Shown here one piece after another: positions 52,537 to 60,139 of a stretch of 64,000 bases of DNA (position 1 is its first letter; the number at the start of each line of letters is the position of its first letter). The translations under genes were made by a program, and so were the position numbers. Origin of the DNA: Tepidiforma sp. Lineage in GTDB: Bacteria > Chloroflexota > Dehalococcoidia > Tepidiformales > Tepidiformaceae. The stretch is from the NCBI GenBank assembly GCA_026003935.1, contig BPIE01000001.1:1054001-1118000 (forward strand), read 5' to 3'. A model generated the notes under the pieces. That model saw only the letters and a program-made list of their open reading frames with translations, was not told the origin of the DNA and did not search any database.

Positions 52537-53804
52537 CCGGGGACCGCCTCACGGAGGGCTTCTGCCGCGGCGCGGACGATGGCATCGATTTCGGGCTCGT
52601 TGTGGGCGAGCGAGATGAACCAGGTTTCGAACTGCGAGGGCGGGACCAGCACGCCGCGCTGGCGCATGGCGCGGTGGAAGCGGGCGAAGGCAGCGGTGTC
52701 GGCCTCCCGGGCCTCGGCGTAGTCGCGCGGGGGTGCGGACCGGAAGAAGAGGCTGAGCATGGAGCCGTAGCGTACGACGGAAGCGGGGACTTCGGCGCGC
52801 TTGATGGCGGTGAGGAGGCCGTTTTCGAGGTGGCGGGAGACCTGTTCGAGGCGCTGGTAGGCCGCGGGGGTGAGCTGTTCGAGGGTGGCGATGCCGGCGG
52901 CCATGACAGCGGGGTTGGCGGAGAAGGTGCCGGCCTGGTAGACGGGCCCCTCGGGAGCGAGGAGGCCGAGGAGGCGGGCGGGGCCGCCGATCGCCCCGAT
53001 GGGCAGGCCGCCGCCGATGATTTTGCCGAGGGTGACGAGGTCGGCGGATGGCAGCACGCCGGAGAGCCCGCGGCGAAACCGGAACCCGGTGATGATTTCG
53101 TCGGCGATGAGGAGCGCGCCGCGGGCCCGCGCCAGGGACTGGAGCGCCTGGAGAAATTCCGGGTCGGGAGCGAGGATGCCGACGTTGGCGGGGATGCTTT
53201 CGACGATGACGGCGGCGGTGTCATCGGGGTGGGCTTCGAACCAGCGGAGGAGCGCGGAGGGGTCGTTGTAGGGGAGGACGGCGGTGAGCCCGGCGACCGC
53301 CTGGGGCACGCCGGCGGAGTCGCTCATGCCGAGGGTGGCGACGCCGGAACCGGCGCGGACGAGGAGGCCGTCGCTGTGGCCGTGGTAGCAGCCATCGAAC
53401 TTGACCACGAGGTCGCGGCCCGTCGCGGCGCGGGCGATGCGGATGGCGGTCATGGTGGCTTCGGTGCCGGAGTTGAGGAAGCGGAGGCGCTCGAGCCCGG
53501 TCGCGGCCCGAATCGACTCCGCGAGGCCGATTTCGCGCGGGCCGAGGGCGCCGAACGCGAGGCCTTCGGCGGCGGCAGCCGCGATGGCTTCGACGACGGC
53601 GGGGTGGGCATGGCCGAGGATGGCCGGGCCGAAGCCGCCGACGCAGTCGATGTAGCGGGTGCCTTCAGCGTCGAAGACAAAGGGGCCCTGGCCCCGAACG
53701 ATGGGGATGGGGTCGCCGCCGACGGAGCGGTAGGAGCGGACGGGGCTGTTGACGCCGCCGGGGAAGAGGTCCGCGGCGGCGCGCCGGAGGGAGTCGTTGG
53801 TCAC
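52533..53804 (-). CDS. hemL: Glutamate-1-semialdehyde 2,1-aminomutase
   Basis: 423 residues, PLP enzyme converting glutamate semialdehyde to 5-aminolevulinate. Landmarks are FPGGVNSPVRSYRSVGGDPIPI, GGFGPAILGHAHPAVVEAI, FLNSGTEATMTAIRIARAATGRD, LLIADEIITGFRF, and the Schiff-base Lys in TLGKIIGGGLPIGAIGG. GTG start at 53804. It overlaps both neighbours by 4 bp. Confidence 0.96.
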   Translation of the reverse strand: MTNDSLRRAAADLFPGGVNSPVRSYRSVGGDPIPIVRGQGPFVFDAEGTRYIDCVGGFGPAILGHAHPAVVEAIAAAAAEGLAFGALGPREIGLAESIRAATGLERLRFLNSGTEATMTAIRIARAATGRDLVVKFDGCYHGHSDGLLVRAGSGVATLGMSDSAGVPQAVAGLTAVLPYNDPSALLRWFEAHPDDTAAVIVESIPANVGILAPDPEFLQALQSLARARGALLIADEIITGFRFRRGLSGVLPSADLVTLGKIIGGGLPIGAIGGPARLLGLLAPEGPVYQAGTFSANPAVMAAGIATLEQLTPAAYQRLEQVSRHLENGLLTAIKRAEVPASVVRYGSMLSLFFRSAPPRDYAEAREADTAAFARFHRAMRQRGVLVPPSQFETWFISLAHNEPEIDAIVRAAAEALREAVPG

Positions 53805-55213
53805 CGGGGGACTCCTGGTGGGGCAGGCGCCATGAGTGCGGCGATCACTGCCTCGCGGATTTCGTTGCCGGGCTCCTCGAAGGCCGCGAAGGGCACTGAC
53901 GGGTCGGGCGGGGAGGGTTCGGCGCCCTCCCGCTCCCAGGCCACGGCCTCACGTGCGAGGGCGACGAAGACGCTGCAGGCTTCCGGGCAGGGGATGGCGG
54001 CCGCGGGCAGCGCGGCGGAGCCGCTGGATGAATCGTCCCAGGCCGGGGTGCGAACGCAGCGCCCGCAAAGGAGCTCACGGAGGATGCGGCGGCCGCGCTG
54101 GGAAAGGAGGCGGGTTTCTTCGTACCGGCCGGACTGGCGGTCGAGGACCTCGTCGAGGGGCACGATGCGAAGGGTGCCTTCGCGCTGCTGCTGCAGGTGG
54201 ACGGTCGCGAGGGGGTAGACGGCCTCGATAGCGGCTCCCGGAGTGAGCCCATCGCGCAGCGGCACCCACCAGCCGGAGGGCAGGCCGCGGGCGCCCGAGA
54301 GGGGCCGGTAGCGGCCGGCGTCGTCGAGCCTGACCCTGCGGCGGATGGTCTCGGGGTCCGGGGGCAGCGCTTCGCGGGGTTCGCCCGGGCCGCAGAGGCG
54401 GTCGGCCTCGATGCGGAGCTCGCCGAGGAAGGCTGGAGGTTCAAGGTTCAGGGTAGAAGGCGGGAGGTGGGGGGTGGGAGGGTGGGCGGCGAGGGATTCG
54501 CGGGCAAGTTCGCAGACGACGTCGGCGAGCGCGGGGTGGGTGCCGACGGGCGGGGTGTAGTGGACGATGCGGCCGCCGCGGCGGGTCTCGGGGCCGTCGA
54601 GGGCGAGGTCGGCGGGGATGGTTTCGCCGACATGCCAGCCCTCGGCGATGAAGAGCGGCACGACGAAGAGGCGGGGAGCGCGGAAGCGGTCGAGCATGGT
54701 GAGCATCCCGGGCTCCTGGTCGATGAAGGCGACGCCGCACTCGGCGAAGATGCGGCGGCGGGCGACGAGGTCGGCCATGGCGTAGACGTTCTTCTCGGAG
54801 CTGGAGTCGCGGCGGGTGCCGTGGCCGAGGACGACGAGGGCATCGGCGGGGCCGGCGCCGGCTTCGCGGGCGCGTTCGACGATGACGTCGGCGAGCCGGG
54901 GGTGGGTGCCAACGGGCGCGGTGTAACGGATGCGCTGGCCTCCGCGCACGGTGAGAGGGCCATCGAGCCGCATCTCGCGGGGGAGAACGGTACGGGTGAA
55001 GTAGCCGGTCGAGATGAAGACCGGGACGACCACCACATCGGGGTCGGTGACGGCATCGAGCGCGCGTGCGAGCGACGGTTCTTCTTTCCAGAGGGCGACG
55101 GTGACGGCATCGAATTCACCGCGGGCGCGGAGCGCGGCCGCGAGGCGGTGGAAGGGCTCGCTGGAGTCGGCGTTGAGGTGGGAGCCGTGGCCGGCGAGGA
55201 CGAGGTGGGTCAT
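53801..55213 (-). CDS. Double-CbiX sirohydrochlorin chelatase with DR2241-like iron-sulfur domain
   Basis: 470 residues. Two CbiX chelatase domains in tandem, each with its His: LVLAGHGS (residues 5-11) and VVLGHGTRRDSSSEKNVYAMADLV (about 128-150). A low-complexity Pro linker AAHPPTPHLPPSTLNLEPP (about 242-260) follows. The C-terminal part (265-470) has cysteines in LLCGRCVRTPAW and PCPEACSVF, as in the DR2241-type 4Fe-4S domain. CbiX/SirB inserts Fe2+ or Co2+ into sirohydrochlorin. With an upstream precorrin-2 dehydrogenase and a siroheme-decarboxylase-like gene, iron insertion to give siroheme is the likelier reaction. Confidence 0.85.
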   Translation of the reverse strand: MTHLVLAGHGSHLNADSSEPFHRLAAALRARGEFDAVTVALWKEEPSLARALDAVTDPDVVVVPVFISTGYFTRTVLPREMRLDGPLTVRGGQRIRYTAPVGTHPRLADVIVERAREAGAGPADALVVLGHGTRRDSSSEKNVYAMADLVARRRIFAECGVAFIDQEPGMLTMLDRFRAPRLFVVPLFIAEGWHVGETIPADLALDGPETRRGGRIVHYTPPVGTHPALADVVCELARESLAAHPPTPHLPPSTLNLEPPAFLGELRIEADRLCGPGEPREALPPDPETIRRRVRLDDAGRYRPLSGARGLPSGWWVPLRDGLTPGAAIEAVYPLATVHLQQQREGTLRIVPLDEVLDRQSGRYEETRLLSQRGRRILRELLCGRCVRTPAWDDSSSGSAALPAAAIPCPEACSVFVALAREAVAWEREGAEPSPPDPSVPFAAFEEPGNEIREAVIAALMAPAPPGVPR

Positions 55214-55722
55214 TCGGCGGACTCCCGGCGGCGGCGGGCCTCACGGGCGGCGCGGGCAGCGGCAACCTGGGCGGCGCGGCCGGGCCCGAGAGCGCCGGCG
55301 ACGAGGTCGCGCAGGCTGGCGGCGAGGGCGGGGTCGGCGCCGGAAGTGGAAACGCCGACGAGGAGGTCGCCGTCGCGGTGGGCTGCCGGGAAGGCTGCGG
55401 TGCTTTCTTCGCGGGCATCGGCCACGAGGACCGGGATGTGGCGGGCGCGGGCGTATTCGCCGACGGCGCGGTTGACCTGGCGGTCGCCGGTGCAGGCGAG
55501 GACGAGGGCCCACGGGCGGGCGTCGATGTCGACGTGGGCAAAGGCGCGGCGGATGACGGTGACACCGGGAAGCTCGGCGAGCTCCTCGCTGACGGCGGGG
55601 GCGATGACGACGACCTGGAAGCCGCCTTCGACGAGCGTTCGGACTTTGCGGTGGGCGATGGTGCCGCCGCCGACGACGAGCACGGGCCCGGCGGAGGGCA
55701 GGAGCTCGAGCAGGATGCTCAT
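55210..55722 (-). CDS. Precorrin-2 dehydrogenase (SirC/Met8p-like)
   Basis: 170 residues. Rossmann start LLELLPSAGPVLVVGGGTIAHRKVRTLVEGGFQVVVIAP, then VTVIRRAFAHVD, LACTGDRQVNRAVGEYARARHIPVLVAD and FPAAHRDGDLLVGVSTSGADPALAASLRDLV. It oxidises precorrin-2 to sirohydrochlorin with NAD+. It is shorter than CysG-N/Met8p (about 200) and may lack chelatase activity, in keeping with a separate CbiX gene. Four-bp overlaps on both sides. Confidence 0.88.
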   Translation of the reverse strand: MSILLELLPSAGPVLVVGGGTIAHRKVRTLVEGGFQVVVIAPAVSEELAELPGVTVIRRAFAHVDIDARPWALVLACTGDRQVNRAVGEYARARHIPVLVADAREESTAAFPAAHRDGDLLVGVSTSGADPALAASLRDLVAGALGPGRAAQVAAARAAREARRRRESAE

Positions 55723-57197
55723 GCGAGGACCTCCAGGACGGCGGCGATGAGCGCGGGGATAGATGGTTCGGCGGCCTCGGCATCGAGCCGGCCGAAGGCC
55801 TCCCGGACAGCCGCGGACGTGGCGGGCCCGATGCTGACAAGGCGGAGCGATGCGGGGAGGCGCGCTTCGCCGAGGGCTGCATGAAAGAAGCGGGCGGTGG
55901 AGGCGCTCGTGAAAGTGACGGCATCGGCGGACTGGAGCCGCTCAGCGAGGTCGGGAGGGACGGGCTCGGGGAGGGTGTCGTAGGCGTCGACGCGTTCGAC
56001 GTGGGCGCCGCGGGCGCGGAGGGCGTCTTCGAGCTCAGGACCGGCAAGGGCGGAAATGGGCAGGAAGATGCGGGCGCCGGACGCCCGCGGGAGCTCGGCA
56101 GCGAGGCAGGCGGAGGTTGCGCGGGAGGGGAGGAAGTCGGGGCGGATGCCGCGGGCGTGAAGGGCGGCCGCGGTGGCTTCGCCGACGGCGGCGATCCTGG
56201 TGGTGCCGAAGGCGCGGGCATCGCGGCCGGCCGCGTCGAGGGCCGCGAAGACGGCCGCGACGGCGTTTTGACTGGTGAAGACGACCCAGTCCCACCGGCT
56301 GGCGGTGCGCTCGTCGGTGATGATGCGTTCGGGGTGGAGGTCGATCCGGATGGCGGGGGCTTCGATGACGCGGGCGCCGAGGTGGCGGAGCCCTTCGCTG
56401 AGCTGAGAGGCCTGGGTGCGGGAGCGGGTGACGACGATGGTCTTCCCGGCGAGGGGGCCGCCGGCACCGGGGCCGAGGCGCTGGCTGAGGGCAGCGACGG
56501 CGCCGACGACGGTGATGAGGGGTGTCGGCAGGGGAGCGGCGAGCGTGGCGAGTTCGCGCAGGGTGCCGGCGACGGCCTGCTGGGCGGGGAGGGTGCCGTT
56601 GGCGATGGCGGCTGCGGGAGTTTGCGGGGGCCAGCCCGCGGCGAGCAGCCGTTCGACGAGGGCAGGGAGGGCTGCGGCGCCCATGAGGACGACGAGGGTC
56701 CCGGCTTCGTCGGGGCCGGGGAGGGCTGCCGGCGCCTCGCCGGTTCGTTCGGTGCCGGTGAGGACGGTGAAGCGGGTGGCGAGGCCGCGGTGGGTGACCG
56801 GGATGCCGGCGGCAGCGGGCACCGCGACGGCGGAGGTGACGCCGGGGATGACGGTGAAGGGGAGGCCGGCTTCGCGGAGGGCGAGGGCTTCTTCGCCGCC
56901 GCGGCCGAAGACGAAGGGGTCGCCGCCCTTGAGGCGGACGACGCGCCGGCCTGCCGCTGTGTGTTCGACGAGGAGGCGGTTGATGGCGTCCTGGGGCACG
57001 GAGTGAGCGCCGGCGCGCTTTCCGACGGGGATGAGCTCGGCGCCGGGCCGGGCGAACTGCAGGAGGTCGGGGCCGATGAGCGCGTCGTAGAGGACGACAT
57101 CGGCCTGCTGGAGCGCTTCGCGCCCGGCGAGGGTGAGGAGGCCGGGGTCGCCGGGCCCGGCGCCGACGAGCCACGCGTGCCCGGTGAGGTTTGGCAT
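55719..57197 (-). CDS. cobA-hemD: Fused uroporphyrinogen-III C-methyltransferase and uroporphyrinogen-III synthase
   Basis: 492 residues. N-terminal SUMT (about 1-245): AWLVGAGPGDPGLLTLAGREALQQADVVLYDALI, VRLKGGDPFVFGRGGEEALAL, IPGVTSAVAVPAAAGIPVTHRG. C-terminal HemD (about 255-490): TIVVTRSRTQASQLSEGLRHLGARVIEAPAIRI, WDWVVFTSQNAVAAVF, VTFTSASTARFF. It makes uroporphyrinogen III and methylates it twice to precorrin-2, so the flux is aimed at siroheme. ATG 57197; CACAAT at 57205-57210 is a possible -10 seven nt upstream. The track start adds 8 residues. Confidence 0.94.
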   Translation of the reverse strand: MPNLTGHAWLVGAGPGDPGLLTLAGREALQQADVVLYDALIGPDLLQFARPGAELIPVGKRAGAHSVPQDAINRLLVEHTAAGRRVVRLKGGDPFVFGRGGEEALALREAGLPFTVIPGVTSAVAVPAAAGIPVTHRGLATRFTVLTGTERTGEAPAALPGPDEAGTLVVLMGAAALPALVERLLAAGWPPQTPAAAIANGTLPAQQAVAGTLRELATLAAPLPTPLITVVGAVAALSQRLGPGAGGPLAGKTIVVTRSRTQASQLSEGLRHLGARVIEAPAIRIDLHPERIITDERTASRWDWVVFTSQNAVAAVFAALDAAGRDARAFGTTRIAAVGEATAAALHARGIRPDFLPSRATSACLAAELPRASGARIFLPISALAGPELEDALRARGAHVERVDAYDTLPEPVPPDLAERLQSADAVTFTSASTARFFHAALGEARLPASLRLVSIGPATSAAVREAFGRLDAEAAEPSIPALIAAVLEVLA

Positions 57198-57204
57198 ACG
57201 GTTC

Positions 57205-57210
57205 ATTGTG
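57205..57210 (-). promoter_or_regulatory. Possible internal -10 of cobA-hemD
   Basis: CACAAT on the minus strand, 7 nt from the ATG at 57197, in the only larger gap (43 bp) of the tetrapyrrole operon. It may be an internal, near-leaderless promoter. Confidence 0.35.
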
Positions 57211-57240
57211 ACACGCTGCACCTGCTGCCGGCGGAGCCGG

Positions 57241-58008
57241 TCAGGGCTGGAAGATCATCTCAGGCGAAGTTTTCAGGCAGGTGAACATGGGGGTGTCGCG
57301 CTGGGTGTAGAGGGAGGCTTCGGTGAAGCGGAGCCTCCCGACGAGGTCGACGAATTCCTGGGGGTAGTCGGAATCGAAGGCGACCACGAACTCCTGGTCA
57401 TCGATGCCGTAGCTGTAGCTGGTGTTGAGGCGGACGCCCTTGAAGGGTGAGGAGACGTGGATGTGCTCGTCCATCATGCCCTGGCGGGCGTGGGGGCTGA
57501 GGGCGTACCAGGCGCGGGTTTTGACGAAGGGGTAGACGAAGAGGTACTGGCCTTCGCCGGGGAGGAGCTCGACGCCGTGTCCGGAGCCTTCGATGCGGTT
57601 GACGTATTGGGAGCGCTTCTGGAGGGAGAGGAAGCTGTAGGCAGGGGAGAGCCAGCCGGCCATGCCGGTGGCGTTGAGGTCGCGCTGCATCTCGTTGAAC
57701 CGGCGGACGTCATCGGCGATGCGCCAGAGCATGAAGTCGGCGTCGGCGCGGAGACCTTCGAGGGTGTAAGTGCGGAGGATGAAGTCGTCGCGGGCGGCCC
57801 AGCGGTGGAGGACCTCGACGTACTCGCGGTGAAGGGCGCAGCGTTCTTCACGGGGGAGGCGGCGGAAGGCCGGGTCGAGCTTGAAGAAGGCGTAGTTGAG
57901 GAACTGGCGGCGGGAGCGGTCGGGCTCCTTGGGGTTGACGCGTCCGGAGGGGTCGAGCTCGACCATCGGGCCGCGGGGGCGCTGGGGCTGGGCGGGCTGC
58001 TGGCTCAT
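57241..58008 (-). CDS. hemQ: Coproheme decarboxylase HemQ (chlorite-dismutase family)
   Basis: 255 residues. The family core is intact: FLNYAFFKLDPAFRRLP, SPAYSFLSLQKRSQYVN, YLFVYPFVKTRAWYALSPHARQGMMDEHIHV (with the Tyr and proximal-His regions of HemQ), NTSYSYGIDDQEFVVAFDSDYPQEFVDLVGRLR. HemQ removes two propionate carboxyls from Fe-coproporphyrin III with H2O2 to give heme b. It lies in an operon that otherwise goes through siroheme. ATG at 58008, overlapping the aldo/keto reductase stop by 4 bp. Confidence 0.9.
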   Translation of the reverse strand: MSQQPAQPQRPRGPMVELDPSGRVNPKEPDRSRRQFLNYAFFKLDPAFRRLPREERCALHREYVEVLHRWAARDDFILRTYTLEGLRADADFMLWRIADDVRRFNEMQRDLNATGMAGWLSPAYSFLSLQKRSQYVNRIEGSGHGVELLPGEGQYLFVYPFVKTRAWYALSPHARQGMMDEHIHVSSPFKGVRLNTSYSYGIDDQEFVVAFDSDYPQEFVDLVGRLRFTEASLYTQRDTPMFTCLKTSPEMIFQP

Positions 58009-59003
58009 GCGGGGGCTCCTTCGGGTTCGGGGTAGCCGGCTGCGCGGAGCCGCTGGACGGTCTCGTACTCGTCGTCGGTGAGGGCGGGCGCCTCGCAGGC
58101 TGCGGCGAACTCGCGCAGGCCGGTTTCGTCGTAGATGTTGGGAATGACGGAGCCGATGGATGGCTCGCGGAGGATGAACTGGATGGCCGCCTGCCCGAGG
58201 GTGCGGCCATCGCGGGCGAGGAAGGCGAGCGTGCCGGCACGGCGGATGCCCTCCTCCCAGAGGGCGCGCTTTTCGGGGGTGTCGATGCGCCAGCGGCGGT
58301 GGTCGCCGGGCGGGAACTCGGTGGCGCGCGTGGCGGTGCCGTCGAGGAGACCCGAGGCATGGGGAACGCGGGCGAGGGTGCCGACGCCTGCGGCGCGGGC
58401 CTCGGGGAAGATTCGCTCGCCGAGCTCCTGCTCGAGGATGTTGTAGATGACCTGGGCGGGCATACCGCGGCGGACGGCGGCGATGCCTTCATCGGCCTGG
58501 CGCATGTCGAAGGCGGGGCCGAGGGCGACGCCGTAGGCCCGGATGAGCCCCCCGCGGCGCGCGTCTTCGAGGGCGGCGAGGAGGTCATCGCGCTGGATAG
58601 CATCGATGCGCGGGTTGTGGAGCTGGTAGTAGTCGATGTAGTCGGTGCCGAGGCGGCGGAGGGAGGCTTCGAGGGAGCGGCGCATGTGGGCGGGGGACCA
58701 GTCGTGGGGGCGCTCCTGCTGGTTCGGGCGGGGCGGGACGGAGAGGTCGTAGCCGAACTTGGTGCCGATGACGATGTCGGCGCGGCGGCTGCCGAGGGCC
58801 TCGGCGAGGATGGTTTCGGCGGCGCCGTCGGCGTAGGTGTTGCCGGTGTCGAAGAAGGTGATGCCGAGGTCGAAGGCGAGGCGGAGGAGGCGGATGCCCT
58901 CGGCGCGGTCGGTGACGCCCCACCAGGTGGTGCCGACGGTCCAGACGCCGAACCCGACGGCGGAGAGGGTGAGGGGTGTTCCGTGGAGCTGGCGGTACTG
59001 CAT
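58005..59003 (-). CDS. Aldo/keto reductase
   Basis: 332 residues. AKR pattern: YRQLHGTPLTLSAVGFGVW, FFDTGNTYADGAAETILAEALG (catalytic Asp and Tyr), IGTKFGYD (Lys), DYIDYYQLHNPRID (His), then GVALGPAFDMRQ and FILREPSIGSVIPNI. NAD(P)H-dependent reduction of a carbonyl is expected; the substrate is unknown. It is embedded between the siroheme-decarboxylase-like gene and hemQ (2-bp gap and 4-bp overlap), which makes a role linked to tetrapyrroles possible but unproven. The 564-aa track ORF extends through a shadow. Confidence 0.88.
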   Translation of the reverse strand: MQYRQLHGTPLTLSAVGFGVWTVGTTWWGVTDRAEGIRLLRLAFDLGITFFDTGNTYADGAAETILAEALGSRRADIVIGTKFGYDLSVPPRPNQQERPHDWSPAHMRRSLEASLRRLGTDYIDYYQLHNPRIDAIQRDDLLAALEDARRGGLIRAYGVALGPAFDMRQADEGIAAVRRGMPAQVIYNILEQELGERIFPEARAAGVGTLARVPHASGLLDGTATRATEFPPGDHRRWRIDTPEKRALWEEGIRRAGTLAFLARDGRTLGQAAIQFILREPSIGSVIPNIYDETGLREFAAACEAPALTDDEYETVQRLRAAGYPEPEGAPA

Positions 59004-59005
59004 GG

Positions 59006-60139
59006 TCAGGAGTCCTCGCGCATGGTGTCGGGGTCGATGCCGCGGCTGCGGCAGAAGGCTTCGTAGGCTGCGGGCAGGATTTCGGAGGGCTTGATCTCGG
59101 AGCGGCCGCCCCAGAACTGGGTCGTGTAGCGGACGGGGATGCCGGCCTCGGCGAGGTGGGCATCGATGGCGGCCTTGTGGGCGAGGAGGGCGTCTTTTTC
59201 GGTGCCGTGGGCGACGGCCATGACGTTGACGTTGCCGAACTCGGGGCCGGCTTCGCGCCAGTAGGCGTGGGTGATGATGTGGTGGCGGCCGACTTCGCCG
59301 CCGGCGTCGAGCTCGCGGCCGGGCTCGACGGCCCAGTGGAAGAGGGCGTTGTAGCGGGTCACCCGTTCGCCGGTGGGGAGCTCTTTGACGTGTTCGAGGA
59401 AGGTGGAGAAGCGGGCGACGAGGCCCTTCGCTTCGAATCCGCGGACGGCGGCGAGGAAGGCTTCGTAGGAGAGGCCGGCGCTGCGGCAGCGGGCGCGCCA
59501 TGGCTCGGCGGTGACTTCTCCGGGCGTAAGGGGCTCTTTGAGCGCGGCGAGGGCTTGCCATTCGAACGGCGTAAGCCGGGTGAGCTCGGGGTAGATGGGT
59601 GCGGCGGGGGCTTCGGCGCGGGAGCCGGGCTCGAGGGAGCGGCGGCGAACGTGGCCAACGCCGAGCGCGAAGAGGCAGCGTGCCGGCATGATGCGCCACG
59701 CCTCCGCCCCAACGACCGAGGCCATCTGCGCGACGTGCCGCTCGAGCGAGAAGCCCTGCGGGACCTTCACCGTGGTCCAGAGGCGGAAGGCGGCGCCGGG
59801 GAGGCTCGAGTCGGTGGAGCGGATGACGACGTGGCCGGAGAAGGGGTCGTCGTTGAAGAGCGTGTCGAAGGCTGCGTGGAGGCGCTCGGGGGGGACCTTC
59901 CAGGCGACGAGCGCGCCGTGGGCGAGGCTGCCGGTGTTGAGCGTCTGGCGGACGCGGCGGATGACGCCGGCCTCGAGGAGCTCGCGAATCCGTTCGATGA
60001 CGGCCGGCTCGGGGAGCCCGGCGCGGGCGGCGATGGCGGCGAAGGGCCGTTCGTGGAAGCCGGCGAGGCCATCTTCGGCGACGGCGAGGATGGCGGCAGT
60101 TTCAGGGTGGTGGGTGCTGAGGACGGGGACTGCGGTCAT
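59006..60139 (-). CDS. Fused Lrp-like siroheme decarboxylase (AhbA/AhbB or NirDL-like)
   Basis: 377 residues in two repeats, each a winged-helix plus a ferredoxin-like module. Repeat 1: FAAIAARAGLPEPAVIERIRELLEAGVIRRVRQTLNTGSLAHGALVAWKVP, then FSGHVVIRSTDSSLPGAAFRLWTTVKVP. Repeat 2: TRLTPFEWQALAALKEPL, GLVARFSTFLEHV, GRHHIITHAYWREAGPEFGNVNVMAVAHG. AhbA and AhbB are usually two proteins; fusions occur in d1-heme clusters (NirDL). They decarboxylate siroheme to 12,18-didecarboxysiroheme. The family call rests on the layout and context; a transcription regulator of the AsnC type cannot be excluded. It overlaps hemA by 4 bp. Confidence 0.7.
   Translation of the reverse strand: MTAVPVLSTHHPETAAILAVAEDGLAGFHERPFAAIAARAGLPEPAVIERIRELLEAGVIRRVRQTLNTGSLAHGALVAWKVPPERLHAAFDTLFNDDPFSGHVVIRSTDSSLPGAAFRLWTTVKVPQGFSLERHVAQMASVVGAEAWRIMPARCLFALGVGHVRRRSLEPGSRAEAPAAPIYPELTRLTPFEWQALAALKEPLTPGEVTAEPWRARCRSAGLSYEAFLAAVRGFEAKGLVARFSTFLEHVKELPTGERVTRYNALFHWAVEPGRELDAGGEVGRHHIITHAYWREAGPEFGNVNVMAVAHGTEKDALLAHKAAIDAHLAEAGIPVRYTTQFWGGRSEIKPSEILPAAYEAFCRSRGIDPDTMREDS

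Noticed and set aside
47870-53224. 1784-aa minus-strand ORF, and the 1094-aa and 675-aa ORFs nearby
   Set aside because: Shadows in which frames of several real genes fuse because stop codons are rare at this GC content. Their composition is Pro/Arg/Ser-rich and matches no family.
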